A DNA stretch of 64,000 bases from Sphingopyxis sp. (GTDB lineage: Bacteria; Pseudomonadota; Alphaproteobacteria; Sphingomonadales; Sphingomonadaceae): contig JAIXHQ010000005.1 of the NCBI GenBank assembly GCA_030145715.1, positions 1 to 64,000 on the forward strand, in the 5' to 3' direction. Positions 1 to 8,201 of the stretch are shown here, piece after piece. Within the stretch, counting starts at the first letter, position 1. Each line of letters starts with the position of its first letter. A model generated the notes under the pieces. That model did no database searches, was not told the origin of the DNA, and saw only the letters and a list, made by a program, of their open reading frames with translations. Position numbers and translations under genes: made by a program.

Positions 1-122
1 CCGCTTGCTAGCCGGGGCCGGGGCGCGTCGCCGCGCCTGGGGGACGGGCCGGTCGGTCCACGCGCTCCGCGAGTCCGCGCGCGGCAAGCGGCTAAGGGGG
101 GCGGAAACCAAGGGGACGGCAT

Positions 123-851
123 ATGACGAGCATCGGCGTGATCGGCAGCGAAGGACGGATGGGCGTTGCCCTGGCGACCGCGATAACCGGCGCGGGGCAC
201 CGATATTGCGGCATCGACAGGGGCGGCGACACGCTGTCGCTGGCCCGCGATAGCGACGTGCTGGTCGATTTTTCCTCGCCCGCCGCGCTGGAATCGACGC
301 TCGACGCCTGTGTGGCGGCCAAGACGCCGATCGTCATCGGCACGACGGGGCTGGAGGAACGGCACCATTATCTGATCGACGATGCCGCAAAGGACATTGC
401 CGTGCTCCAGACCGGCAACACGTCGCTGGGCGTCACGCTGCTCGCCCATCTGGTGCGCGAGGCGGCGACGCGGCTCGACGCCGACTGGGACATAGAGGTC
501 GTCGAAATGCATCACCGAATGAAGGTCGACGCGCCCAGCGGCACCGCGCTGTTGCTGGGACAGGCGGCGGCGGACGGGCGCGGCATCGACCTGGCCCGCG
601 AATCCGAACGCGGCCGCGACGGCGTTACCGGCGCGCGCGGGCACGGCGCCATCGGCTTTGCCAGCCTGCGCGGCGGCACCGTCGCGGGCGACCATGACGT
701 GATTTTCGCGGGGGCCGAGGAAATGATCACCCTGTCGCACCGCGCCGAAAACCGGATGATCTTTGCGCGCGGCGCGGTTCGCGCGGCGCTGTGGCTGATC
801 GGGCAAAAGCCCGAACGCTATACGATGCCGCAGGTGCTGGGGCTGTCGTAA
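123..851 (+). CDS. dapB: 4-hydroxy-tetrahydrodipicolinate reductase
   Basis: DapB reduces 4-hydroxy-tetrahydrodipicolinate in the diaminopimelate/lysine pathway in the cytoplasm, supplying peptidoglycan meso-DAP. The 242-residue product opens with the nucleotide-binding loop IGVIGSEGRMG (about residues 4-14) and carries the family signature EMHHRMKVDAPSGTA (about 128-142), whose His and Lys form the active site. It is somewhat shorter than the E. coli enzyme (273 residues, from memory) but has both the Rossmann and the tetramerisation halves. The ATG follows AAGGGGA. The nth gene starts 5 nt after the stop, so the two are probably co-transcribed. dapE, a later step of the pathway, is separate at 48.1 kb. 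Confidence 0.97.
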   Translation: MTSIGVIGSEGRMGVALATAITGAGHRYCGIDRGGDTLSLARDSDVLVDFSSPAALESTLDACVAAKTPIVIGTTGLEERHHYLIDDAAKDIAVLQTGNTSLGVTLLAHLVREAATRLDADWDIEVVEMHHRMKVDAPSGTALLLGQAAADGRGIDLARESERGRDGVTGARGHGAIGFASLRGGTVAGDHDVIFAGAEEMITLSHRAENRMIFARGAVRAALWLIGQKPERYTMPQVLGLS

Positions 852-856
852 GCACA

Positions 857-1513
857 ATGAAAAAGGCCGATATTTTCGAATTTTATCGCCGCCTGGCGGA
901 ACTGAACCCCAGTCCCGAAACCGAGCTGGAATATGGCAATGACTTTCAGCTTCTGGTCGCGGTCGTGCTGTCGGCGCAGGCGACCGACGTCGGGGTGAAC
1001 AAGGCGACGCGGCGCCTGTTTCAGGAGGTGACGACCCCGCAGCAGATGGTCGACCTGGGCGAAGACGGGCTGAAACAGCATATCAAGACGATCGGGCTGT
1101 TCAACGCCAAGGCGAAAAATGTCATCGCCCTGTCCGAAATTCTGGTCCGCGATTTCGGCGGCACGGTGCCCGCCGATCGCGACGCGCTGGTCGAACTGCC
1201 CGGTGTCGGGCGCAAGACCGCCAATGTCGTGATGAACTGCGCCTTTGGGGCGGAAACCTTTGCGGTCGACACGCATATCTTTCGCGTCGGCAATCGCACC
1301 GGCCTTGCCCCCGGCAAGACCGTGCTCGCGGTCGAAAAAGGGCTGGAAAAGACCACGCCCGCGCCCTTTCGCGTCGGGGCGCACCACTGGTTGATCCTGC
1401 ACGGCCGTTATATCTGCAAGGCGCGCACCCCCGAATGCTGGCGTTGTCCGGTGGCAGACCTGTGCCGGTACAAGGTGAAGACGCCAGCGCCGAAGGCGAA
1501 AAAGGCGGCGTGA
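857..1513 (+). CDS. nth: endonuclease III
   Basis: This bifunctional DNA glycosylase/AP lyase removes oxidised pyrimidines in base-excision repair. Visible features are the helix-hairpin-helix LPGVGRKTANVV with the catalytic Lys (about residue 120), the catalytic Asp in VDTHIFRVGNR (about 138) and the C-terminal [4Fe-4S] ligands spaced C-x6-C-x2-C-x5-C (about 187-203). The ORF track begins upstream at 791, inside dapB, but MKKADIFEFYRRLAELNP at 857 matches the usual N-terminus and gives 218 residues, a normal length. It lies immediately downstream of dapB. Confidence 0.96.
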   Translation: MKKADIFEFYRRLAELNPSPETELEYGNDFQLLVAVVLSAQATDVGVNKATRRLFQEVTTPQQMVDLGEDGLKQHIKTIGLFNAKAKNVIALSEILVRDFGGTVPADRDALVELPGVGRKTANVVMNCAFGAETFAVDTHIFRVGNRTGLAPGKTVLAVEKGLEKTTPAPFRVGAHHWLILHGRYICKARTPECWRCPVADLCRYKVKTPAPKAKKAA

Positions 1514-1520
1514 CCGGCCG

Positions 1521-1796
1521 TCAGCCCTCGTCGCTTTTGTCCGCCCGATCGACCATGTCCATGAAATCGCGCGCGAGGTCCCGCTCGCCCGCATCCTTGA
1601 ACGCGACGTCGAGGTCGGGGGCGACGCCGAGCATGTACATCAGCGCCCAGAGCGCGAAGCGGCGGCCGGGGTTGGTTTCCAGCCCGAAATCGACGCGCAT
1701 CCGTTCGGTGCCCGCGGCGTGCGCCTGTGGCGGGATCGCGTTGATGTCGGCGGTGCCGAAATAGCGGCGGAGCTGGTCGTCAAAATCCATCGACAT
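1521..1796 (-). CDS. small conserved-looking protein of unknown function
   Basis: I do not recognise a named family for this 91-residue protein. It starts at an ATG behind AAAGGA (reading MSMDFDDQLRRYFG) and contains an ERMRVDFGLETNPGRRFALWALM segment followed by an acidic, helical C-terminus. It has no signal peptide and no clear membrane span. The much longer ORF in the track (1521..2633) reads through the start of the HerA-like gene and its upstream part is a shadow. The gene is divergent from the HerA-like ATPase, about 135 bp away, and convergent with nth, 7 bp away. Coding character is supported by the good ribosome-binding site and the ordinary amino-acid composition. Confidence 0.7.
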   Translation of the reverse strand: MSMDFDDQLRRYFGTADINAIPPQAHAAGTERMRVDFGLETNPGRRFALWALMYMLGVAPDLDVAFKDAGERDLARDFMDMVDRADKSDEG

Positions 1797-1931
1797 TCCT
1801 TTGGACGCTTTTGCCCGATTGGCAAGCGATGGCCGGGACGCGGGCCTTTGCCGAGAAAATGCCGCCGCGCGAATCCTCGCCCGGTTGTCTTTGCCCCGGC
1901 GCCCCGATAGGGCGGCGGCGGTGAGGCAGCC

Positions 1932-3404
1932 ATGAAAACCAGCATCGACATCGGGACCGACGCCGCGGGGCAGGGGGTGCGCATCGACGTGCAGGAACTG
2001 CTGGCGACCCGCCTGCTGGTGCAGGGCAATTCGGGGTCGGGCAAGTCGCACCTGCTGCGCCGCATCCTGGAGGAAAGCGCCGCGCTGGTTCAGCAGATCG
2101 TGATCGATCCCGAGGGCGATTTCGTGACCCTGGCCGATGCCTATAGCCATGTCGTCATCAACGGCGGCGATTATAACGAGCGCGAGATCGCGGCGATGGG
2201 CGCGCGCATCCGCGAACATCGCGCGTCGATCATCCTCAGCCTCGAATCGCTGGACATAGAGGCGCAGATGACGTGCGCCGCGGCGTTTCTGAACGCGCTG
2301 TTCGATGCGCCGCGCGAACATTGGTTCCCGGCGCTGGTCGTGGTCGACGAGGCGCAGATGTTCGCGCCCAGCGTCGCAGGCGACGTCGCCGACAATGTCC
2401 GCCGCGCCAGCCTGTCGGCGATGACGAACCTGATGTGCCGGGGACGGAAACGCGGACTGGCGGGCGCGATCGCGACGCAGCGGCTCGCCAAGCTGGCCAA
2501 GAATGTCGCGGCGGAGGCGAGCAATTTCCTGATGGGCCGCACGTTCCTGGACATCGACATGGCGCGCGCCGCCGACCTGCTGGGCATGGAGCGGCGGCAG
2601 GCGGAGGCGATCCGCGACCTGGAACGCGGGCATTTCCTGGGGCTTGGCCCCGCGATTTCACGGCGGCCGATCGCGGTGCGGATCGGATCGACGCAGACAT
2701 CGACGCGGATGGGGACGCACGGCCTGATGCCGCTGCCGTCGGCGGGCGGCGAGGATATGCGTTCGATGCTGTTCACCGAGATGGAGGCGCCGGTGGCGCC
2801 GCGCGTCTTTGCCCCCGAACCCGAACCGGTGGCGGCGAGCGAGGTGATGGAACGCATCGCGGCGAGCGACGCGCTGCACGAGGATGTCGACGCGCCGCCG
2901 GTGCTCGATATTCTGGAAGCGGTCGAGGAAGCCGAACAGAATGACGCGGTGGTGATCGCGACGTTGCAGGACATGCTGACCGACCCCGACTGCGCCTTTC
3001 AGCCCGAATCCTTTCTCTATCAGGATTTTTCGGTGCGCTGCCGGATGCAGAAGCTGAAGAAGGTGCCGCTTGACCTGCCCGGTTTTCAGCGCCGTTTCGC
3101 GCTGGCCAAGGGCGGCGTGTTCGACCCCGCCGAGCCGCGCTGGCGCGAGGCTCTGATCGTCGCCGACCGTTTGCCGCACGATATGTTCGCCCCCTTTCTG
3201 CAGATCGCGCGCGCCGCGATGGAGGGTGAGCCGTGCCCCGATGACGAGATTCTTGGCCGCGCCTATGGCAGCCGATCGCCGGGGCGCATCCGCCGCCTGA
3301 TCGACTATATGGAAAAACAGGGGGTCATCGTCGTGCGCGCCGATTTCGGCGGGCGGCGGTCGATCGGCATCCCCGAACTCGGCCTGAGCACCGAGGCGGA
3401 ATAG
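1932..3404 (+). CDS. HerA-like ATP-binding protein
   Basis: A 490-residue protein with a HerA/FtsK-type ATPase core: Walker A GNSGSGKSHLLRRI (about residues 34-47) and Walker B VVVDEAQMFAP (about 134-144), followed by the MCRGRKRGLAGAIATQR segment typical of the HerA superfamily, where a conserved Gln senses ATP. The C-terminal 90 residues look like a small winged-helix (RIRRLIDYMEKQGVIVV). HerA proteins form hexameric DNA translocases. Many partner with a nuclease (NurA) or act in phage defence with SIR2 or DUF4297 partners, but no such gene is adjacent here. Its role is therefore open. The gene abuts the convergent DUF1192 gene with no gap. Confidence 0.85.
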   Translation: MKTSIDIGTDAAGQGVRIDVQELLATRLLVQGNSGSGKSHLLRRILEESAALVQQIVIDPEGDFVTLADAYSHVVINGGDYNEREIAAMGARIREHRASIILSLESLDIEAQMTCAAAFLNALFDAPREHWFPALVVVDEAQMFAPSVAGDVADNVRRASLSAMTNLMCRGRKRGLAGAIATQRLAKLAKNVAAEASNFLMGRTFLDIDMARAADLLGMERRQAEAIRDLERGHFLGLGPAISRRPIAVRIGSTQTSTRMGTHGLMPLPSAGGEDMRSMLFTEMEAPVAPRVFAPEPEPVAASEVMERIAASDALHEDVDAPPVLDILEAVEEAEQNDAVVIATLQDMLTDPDCAFQPESFLYQDFSVRCRMQKLKKVPLDLPGFQRRFALAKGGVFDPAEPRWREALIVADRLPHDMFAPFLQIARAAMEGEPCPDDEILGRAYGSRSPGRIRRLIDYMEKQGVIVVRADFGGRRSIGIPELGLSTEAE

Positions 3405-3602
3405 TCAGCTTTTGCGGAACAGCGCCTCTGCCGCCGCCTTTTGACCGGTCGCGGCGATGCGGTGCGCCTTGACGCGCGCAATCTCCCCTTCCAGCACCGC
3501 GATGCGTTCGCCCAGCTCGTCGACCGACAGCGGATCGAGCGGCTGTTTGACGAGCGCGGTCAGCACATCGTCGCGGCGGCGGGGAAGGTCGTCATCGTCC
3601 AT
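3405..3602 (-). CDS. DUF1192 domain-containing protein
   Basis: This 65-residue protein matches the DUF1192 pattern of short alphaproteobacterial proteins: an acidic N-terminus (MDDDDLPRRR), a PLDPLSVDELGERIAVLEGEI core and a short coiled-coil tail. The function is unknown to me. Its stop codon abuts the HerA-like gene's stop on the opposite strand. The following quinone oxidoreductase is divergent, with about 140 bp between the two starts. The length is normal for the family. Confidence 0.85.
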   Translation of the reverse strand: MDDDDLPRRRDDVLTALVKQPLDPLSVDELGERIAVLEGEIARVKAHRIAATGQKAAAEALFRKS

Positions 3603-3743
3603 GGCGCATCCGTCTGGTCACTCACAAGAATATCGGCGCGGACTGTTGACCCGTGTCGCCGCACTGTCAATAAGGCGGGGCAGGGGTGCGGGGACCATGG
3701 GACCAGTGGGGGATTTTCTGACGTGACCAGCTTGCCGCAAAGC

Positions 3744-4724
3744 ATGACCGCCATCGCGATCCACGCGCCGGGCGGTCCCGAAATGTTGCAACCGACGTCG
3801 CGGCCGGTGCCGCGGCCGGGGCCGGGCGAGGTTTTGATTCGCGTCGCCGCCGCAGGGGTCAACCGTCTCGACATCCTGCAGCGCATGGGTTTCTATCCGC
3901 CGCCGCCGGGCGCGTCCGACCTGCCGGGGCTGGAAATCGCCGGGACGATCGCCGAAGTTGGGCCGGACGGCGACCCCGAACATCTGGGGCAGGCGGTGTG
4001 CGCGCTGATGGCGGGCGGCGGCTATGCCGAATATTGCGTCGCGCCGGTCGGAAGCTGTCTGCCGGTGCCCAAGGGATTTTCGATGGCAGAGGCGGCGGCG
4101 CTGCCCGAAACCGTCTTTACCGTGTGGCACAATCTGTTCGAGCGCGCCTATATGCGCGAGGGCGAAACGGTGCTGGTCCATGGCGGCACCAGCGGCATCG
4201 GCACCACCGCGATCGGGCTGTGCAAGCTGTTCGACATCCGGATCATCGTGACGTGCGGCAGCGCCGAAAAATGCGCCGCCGCGACCGCGCTGGGCGCCGA
4301 CCTGGCGATCGATTATTCGCGCGAGGATTATGTCGAGGCGGTCAAGGCGTTCACCGGGGGCGCGGGCGTCCATGTCGTGCTGGACATGGTCGGCGGCGAT
4401 TATGTGCCGCGCAACCTGGCCTGCCTGGCCGATGACGGGCGCCATGTCACCATCGCGTTCCAGCGCGGCGCAAAGGTCGAGTTCGACATTGCCGACGTGA
4501 TGCGCCGGCGCCTGACGCTGACCGGATCGACGATGCGCGCGCGCAGCGCCGAGTTCAAGGCGCTGCTGGCCGATGAGATTCACCAGACGCTGTGGCCGCG
4601 ACTGGCAGAGGGCGGTTGGAAGCCCGCGATGGACCGCGCCTTTCCGCTGGCCGAGGCGAGCGCCGCCCATGCGCATATGCAGGCGGGCGACCATGTGGGA
4701 AAGATCGTGCTGATGGCGGGATGA
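3744..4724 (+). CDS. NAD(P)H-quinone oxidoreductase, PIG3/zinc-independent MDR family
   Basis: A 326-residue medium-chain dehydrogenase/reductase that probably reduces quinones with NAD(P)H in the cytosol. The N-terminal GroES-like domain (GPGEVLIRVAAAGVNRLDILQR) and the nucleotide-binding motif VLVHGGTSGIGTTA (about residues 138-151) are both present, and the zinc ligands of alcohol dehydrogenases are absent. GFYPPPPGASDLPGLEIAG is characteristic of the PIG3 branch. I chose the ATG at 3744, where homology begins. A GTG at 3723 would add seven residues. The 427-residue track ORF includes non-coding sequence opposite the DUF1192 gene. Confidence 0.92.
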   Translation: MTAIAIHAPGGPEMLQPTSRPVPRPGPGEVLIRVAAAGVNRLDILQRMGFYPPPPGASDLPGLEIAGTIAEVGPDGDPEHLGQAVCALMAGGGYAEYCVAPVGSCLPVPKGFSMAEAAALPETVFTVWHNLFERAYMREGETVLVHGGTSGIGTTAIGLCKLFDIRIIVTCGSAEKCAAATALGADLAIDYSREDYVEAVKAFTGGAGVHVVLDMVGGDYVPRNLACLADDGRHVTIAFQRGAKVEFDIADVMRRRLTLTGSTMRARSAEFKALLADEIHQTLWPRLAEGGWKPAMDRAFPLAEASAAHAHMQAGDHVGKIVLMAG

Positions 4725-4796
4725 GCCGAGGAACGTTGCGCCGGACCGGCGGTTAGTCGGGCGGGGGGGGCAATCGATAAAGGATGATTTCTCCTC

Positions 4797-5348
4797 ATGA
4801 AGATGCGCAGTCTGCTGATTTCCGCCACCACGATTTCCCTTGCCCTTGCGGCCTGCTCCGGCCCCACCGAAACCGCGACGGCACCCTCCGCCTCGTCCGA
4901 AGACAAGGCGGCGCAGCCCGCCGTTCCGGCGATCAAGCCGGTCGATATTCCCACCCGTGGCGGCGACGGTTCGCCGATCGAACTGGCGGCGCTGAGCGAA
5001 GCCGATGTCAGCGGCGCCAAGCTGAAGGGCGCACAGGCGTGCAGCTTTGCCGCCGATGCCGCCGCGCGCCCGATCCTGCTGGCGCAGGGCGATGTGGCGT
5101 CGACCGAGCCATCGCGCGGCATCGTGAAGGTCGGCGATACGATTGCGCCCGCGTCGGCGAACGGCGGTTTCGATGCGATGGCAAAGGGCACCAAATTCTT
5201 TAGCAAGGGGTTGGAGCTTCGCGTGTCGCTGGTCGGCCCGGCCGAAGCCGGCGGCGGCGAATCGCCGCCCCGTCCCGCGACCCTGACCGCCGACCGCGCC
5301 GACGGGGCGCAGCGCGTCTATGCGGGGCTGTGGCGCTGCGGTTCGTAA
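4797..5348 (+). CDS. putative lipoprotein of unknown function
   Basis: The 183-residue product has a short basic start, a hydrophobic stretch and the lipobox LAAC (Cys about residue 20), so it is probably exported, lipidated and anchored to a membrane facing the periplasm. A Thr/Ala/Pro-rich linker follows, then a folded region (SGAKLKGAQACSFAADAAARPILLAQGDV) containing two further Cys residues, one of them near the C-terminus (LWRCGS). An AAAGGA site precedes the ATG. The family is not one I can name with confidence. A strong hairpin lies downstream, before trcR. Confidence 0.8.
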   Translation: MKMRSLLISATTISLALAACSGPTETATAPSASSEDKAAQPAVPAIKPVDIPTRGGDGSPIELAALSEADVSGAKLKGAQACSFAADAAARPILLAQGDVASTEPSRGIVKVGDTIAPASANGGFDAMAKGTKFFSKGLELRVSLVGPAEAGGGESPPRPATLTADRADGAQRVYAGLWRCGS

Positions 5349-5429
5349 CCGCCGCAGCCACGGCGTCGGCGGCGGACATCCCTTCTCCCTTGCTCCGCAA
5401 GCGAAACAGGGCTACATCCGCCGCCGAAC

Positions 5430-5451
5430 GGCCGCCCCGCGAGGGGCGGCC
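5430..5451 (+). terminator. GC-rich hairpin with GNRA-type loop
   Basis: GGCCGCCCC and GGGGCGGCC form a 9-bp perfect stem closed by a GCGA tetraloop, followed by CTTATTATTT. It lies 80 bp after the lipoprotein gene and 30 bp before trcR, so it could end the former transcript or act in the trcR leader. Confidence 0.55.
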
Positions 5452-5481
5452 CTTATTATTTCCGCTTGGAGACTTTTCGTC

Positions 5482-6156
5482 ATGGCCAATGCCGACGCCA
5501 CCCCGCTGATGCCGCATGCGACCGCCGCCTGGCTGGTCGACAACACTGGCCTGACCTTTGTCCAGATCGCCGAATATTGCGGCATCCACATCCTGGAAGT
5601 GCAGGCGATCGCCGACGAGACGGCGGCGACCAAATATACCGGCCGCGATCCCGTCCGCGCGCACGAACTGTCGATGGATGAAATCGAAAAGGGTCAGAAG
5701 GACCCGAATTACAAGCTGAAGATGACGAAGCAGGCGCAGGACACGATCCGGCGGACGCGCGGCCCCCGCTATACGCCGGTCAGCAAGCGCCAGGACAAGC
5801 CCGACGGCATCGCCTGGATCCTGAAGAACCACCCCGAAGTGTCGGACGGTGCGATCGGCAAGCTGATCGGTACAACCCGCAACACCATCGGCGCGATCCG
5901 CGACCGCAGCCATTGGAACAGCGCCAATATCGTGGCCAAGGACCCGGTGACGCTGGGCCTGTGTTCGCAGCGCGAGCTTGATGCGCTGGTCGCCAAGGCC
6001 GCGAAAAAGGCGGGCATCAAGGCGCCCGAAGACAGCCGTTTCGAAGGCGACCGCGAGGCGTTGCTGGAAGAACTGCGCGCCGAACGCATCGCCGCCGCCG
6101 AAGCGCGCGCCGCCGAGGAAGCGGCCGAGGTTGCGAGCGGCGAAGCGGCGGACTGA
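5482..6156 (+). CDS. trcR: cell cycle transcriptional regulator TrcR (DUF1013)
   Basis: This 224-residue protein matches the DUF1013 family, which current pipelines name cell cycle transcriptional regulator TrcR in alphaproteobacteria. Family hallmarks are LMPHATAAWLVDNTGLTF at the N-terminus, the GRDPVRAHELSMDEIEKGQKDPNYKLKM block, and a second HTH-like segment around IAWILKNHPEVSDGAIGKLIGTT. The C-terminus is Ala/Glu-rich and probably helical. The true start is the ATG at 5482. The track's extra 54 residues run through a terminator-like hairpin. The MBL-fold hydrolase gene begins 4 nt downstream, so the two are likely co-expressed. Confidence 0.88.
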   Translation: MANADATPLMPHATAAWLVDNTGLTFVQIAEYCGIHILEVQAIADETAATKYTGRDPVRAHELSMDEIEKGQKDPNYKLKMTKQAQDTIRRTRGPRYTPVSKRQDKPDGIAWILKNHPEVSDGAIGKLIGTTRNTIGAIRDRSHWNSANIVAKDPVTLGLCSQRELDALVAKAAKKAGIKAPEDSRFEGDREALLEELRAERIAAAEARAAEEAAEVASGEAAD

Positions 6157-6159
6157 CGC

Positions 6160-7314
6160 ATGGCGTCGGCGCGCGACGACGACAATATCCCGGTGGCCAG
6201 CGGCTCGCCGGATGCGTCGTTGACGCAGGACGACAGTTTCACCGCGACCAGCCATGCCGGGCTGACCTATCCATGGGGCGACGCCGCGCCGGGCGTCGGC
6301 GAAACGATCCGCATCGCGCCGGGGATCAGTTGGGCACGGATTCCGATGCCGGGATCGCTGGGCCATATCAATAGCTGGCTGCTCGACGACGATGCCGACA
6401 GCGACGCGAGCGGCGATGCGAGCGGCGTGGCGATCGTCGACACCGGCATCTGCCTGACCCTGTGTTCGGATGCGTGGAAGGCGCTGTACGCCGGGCCGCT
6501 GAGCGGTCGGCGGATCACCCGCGTCATCGGCACCCATCTTCACCCCGACCATATCGGCCTGGCCGGCTGGATCGCCAAAAAGCAAGGCGTGAAACTGTGG
6601 ATGACGCGCGGCGAGATGCTGACCGCGCGGGCGATCGTCGCCGATTCGTCCGACACCGCGCCCGAAGAGGCGCTGGCGCAATCGCGCGCCGCGGGCTGGG
6701 ATGAAGCGGCGGTCGAAGCGGCCCGAACGCGCGGCTGGAACATGTTCCAGCGCATGATATTCCCCCTGCCGCGCAGCTATGTGCGGATCGAGGATGGCGA
6801 CCGGATCGACATGGGCGCGCACCAGTGGCGCGTCGTCACCGGATCGGGACACAGCCCCGAACATGCCTGTCTGTGGAACGAGGCAGAGGGCGTGCTGGTA
6901 TCGGGCGACCAGGTGCTGCCGCGCATCAGTTCGAACGTGTCGGTCAACATCACCGAACCCGACGCCGATCCGCTGGGCGAATGGCTGGCGTCGATCGACA
7001 AGCTGATCGCCACCGTGCCCGCCGACGTCACCGTCTGTCCGGCGCATGGCGAACCGTTTCGGGGGCTGCACGTCCGCCTGATGGCGCTGCGCGACGAGCA
7101 TCGTATGCGGCTCTATAATCTGGCCGAGGCGGCGGCAAAGGCGCCGATGCGCGCCGTCGACAGCTTTCCGCTGTTGTTCAACCGCCCGATCGGCGAACAT
7201 AATCAGGGGCTGGCCACCGGCGAGGCGCTGGCGCATCTGAAGCGGCTGGAGGTCGAAGGCCGCGTCCGGCGCGAGGACCGCGACGGGGTGTGGTGGTATC
7301 ACGGCGTCGCCTGA
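6160..7314 (+). CDS. MBL-fold metallo-hydrolase
   Basis: A 384-residue metallo-beta-lactamase-fold hydrolase. The metal ligands are visible: HLHPDH (about residues 127-132), the His of GSGHSPEH (about 229), the Asp of VSGDQVLP (about 249) and the His of CPAHGEP (about 295). This is the HxHxDH binuclear pattern of glyoxalase II-like enzymes. A low-complexity Asp/Ser insert (DDDADSDASGDASG) sits between two strands near residue 80. The C-terminal 80 residues look like an added winged-helix (LAHLKRLEVEGRVRRED). The substrate is unknown. It starts 4 nt after trcR and ends at a bidirectional hairpin. Confidence 0.88.
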   Translation: MASARDDDNIPVASGSPDASLTQDDSFTATSHAGLTYPWGDAAPGVGETIRIAPGISWARIPMPGSLGHINSWLLDDDADSDASGDASGVAIVDTGICLTLCSDAWKALYAGPLSGRRITRVIGTHLHPDHIGLAGWIAKKQGVKLWMTRGEMLTARAIVADSSDTAPEEALAQSRAAGWDEAAVEAARTRGWNMFQRMIFPLPRSYVRIEDGDRIDMGAHQWRVVTGSGHSPEHACLWNEAEGVLVSGDQVLPRISSNVSVNITEPDADPLGEWLASIDKLIATVPADVTVCPAHGEPFRGLHVRLMALRDEHRMRLYNLAEAAAKAPMRAVDSFPLLFNRPIGEHNQGLATGEALAHLKRLEVEGRVRREDRDGVWWYHGVA

Positions 7315-7336
7315 GCCGCTGACCGGCAGGGAATAT

Positions 7337-7372
7337 GGAAGGGCGGCCCCGGATATGGAGCCGCCCCTTCCC
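7337..7372. terminator. bidirectional terminator-like hairpin
   Basis: GGAAGGGCGGC and GCCGCCCCTTCC form a long stem with one bulge between the convergent MBL-hydrolase and bdcA genes. There is no clear T-run on either side, so the termination role is inferred from position. Confidence 0.5.
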
Positions 7373-7402
7373 AGCGTCAGGCACCAGCATCAGGCGCCGG
7401 CA

Positions 7403-8116
7403 TCAGGCGCCGAACGCGCCGTCGATCGTGTGCATCGCGCCGGTGACAAACCCTGCTTCGGGGCCGGCGAGCCATGCCACCATGCCGGCGACCTCTTCTG
7501 GCCGTCCATGGCGCTTGATCGCCATGAAGCTGTGCATCAATTCGCGCATCGGGCCATCTTCCGGGTTGGCGTCGGTGTCGATCGGGCCGGGTTGCACGAT
7601 GTTGATGGTGATGCCGCGCGGGCCGAAATCGCGCGCCAGCCCGCGCGCCATGCCCTGTAACGCCGATTTGCTGAGTGCATAGGATGCCATGCCGGGGATC
7701 GGCATACGGTCGCCATTGACGGATCCGATGACGATGATGCGCCCGCCCTCCGGCATCTGTCGCGCCGCTTCGACCGACGCATGATAGGGGGTGGAGACGT
7801 TGATGCGGATCAGCCGGTCGATCTCGTCGGGATCGATGTCGAGCGCGTCGCCGAACACCGCGATACCGGCGTTGACGACCAATATGTCGAGCGGTCCGCT
7901 GTCGCGCACCCGCGCGATCACGGCGTCGCGGTCGCTGCTGTCGGTCGCGACCGCGCTGGTGCCCGTGTCTGCCGCAAGCTGTTCGGCCGCTTCGCGCGAG
8001 CCATTATAGGTAAAGACGACCTTGGCGCCGTCGGATGCGAAGCGGCGCACGATCGCCGCGCCGATGCCGCGGCTACCGCCGAGGACGAGAACGGATTTTC
8101 CTTGAAAATCGGACAT
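7403..8116 (-). CDS. bdcA: SDR-family c-di-GMP-binding biofilm dispersal mediator BdcA-like protein
   Basis: This 237-residue short-chain dehydrogenase has the cofactor loop GGSRGIG (about residues 13-19), the NAG motif and catalytic Ser, Tyr and Lys (YALSK near 146-150). From memory, its sequence is strikingly close to E. coli BdcA throughout (for example EAARQMPEGGRI and FVTGAMHTIDGAFGA at the very end), and the length is identical. In E. coli, BdcA binds cyclic-di-GMP and promotes biofilm dispersal, and an NADPH-dependent reductase activity is also possible. It is divergent from a TetR-family gene, matching the E. coli bdcA/bdcR pairing. Two copies of the same operator lie between them. 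Confidence 0.9.
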   Translation of the reverse strand: MSDFQGKSVLVLGGSRGIGAAIVRRFASDGAKVVFTYNGSREAAEQLAADTGTSAVATDSSDRDAVIARVRDSGPLDILVVNAGIAVFGDALDIDPDEIDRLIRINVSTPYHASVEAARQMPEGGRIIVIGSVNGDRMPIPGMASYALSKSALQGMARGLARDFGPRGITINIVQPGPIDTDANPEDGPMRELMHSFMAIKRHGRPEEVAGMVAWLAGPEAGFVTGAMHTIDGAFGA

Positions 8117-8138
8117 TGGAAGATTCCTTGCTTATTAA

Positions 8139-8154
8139 TGTAAGGATCACTACA
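8139..8154. promoter_or_regulatory. candidate BdcR operator 1
   Basis: TGTAAGGATCACTACA has inverted ends TGTA-N8-TACA. Its reverse complement, TGTAGTGATCCTTACA, matches the second site at 8186 in 13 of 16 positions. It lies 22 bp upstream of the bdcA start. Confidence 0.6.
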
Positions 8155-8185
8155 TATAACTGCGAAGACCATCGTCAAGGTATTT

Positions 8186-8201
8186 TGTAGTGAACGATAC
8201 A
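8186..8201. promoter_or_regulatory. candidate BdcR operator 2
   Basis: TGTAGTGAACGATACA, extendable to TTTGTA-N8-TACAAA, overlaps the GTG start codon of the TetR gene. It lies 47 bp centre-to-centre from operator 1. Together they fit autoregulation plus repression of bdcA. Confidence 0.6.

Noticed and set aside
5-253. 82-codon ORF at the window start
   Set aside because: It overlaps dapB in another frame and has Arg-rich shadow composition. The first 122 bases hold nothing I can assign.
5200-7302. 700-codon minus-strand ORF
   Set aside because: It lies antisense to trcR and the MBL hydrolase and its Arg/His-rich composition is that of a shadow in high-GC DNA.
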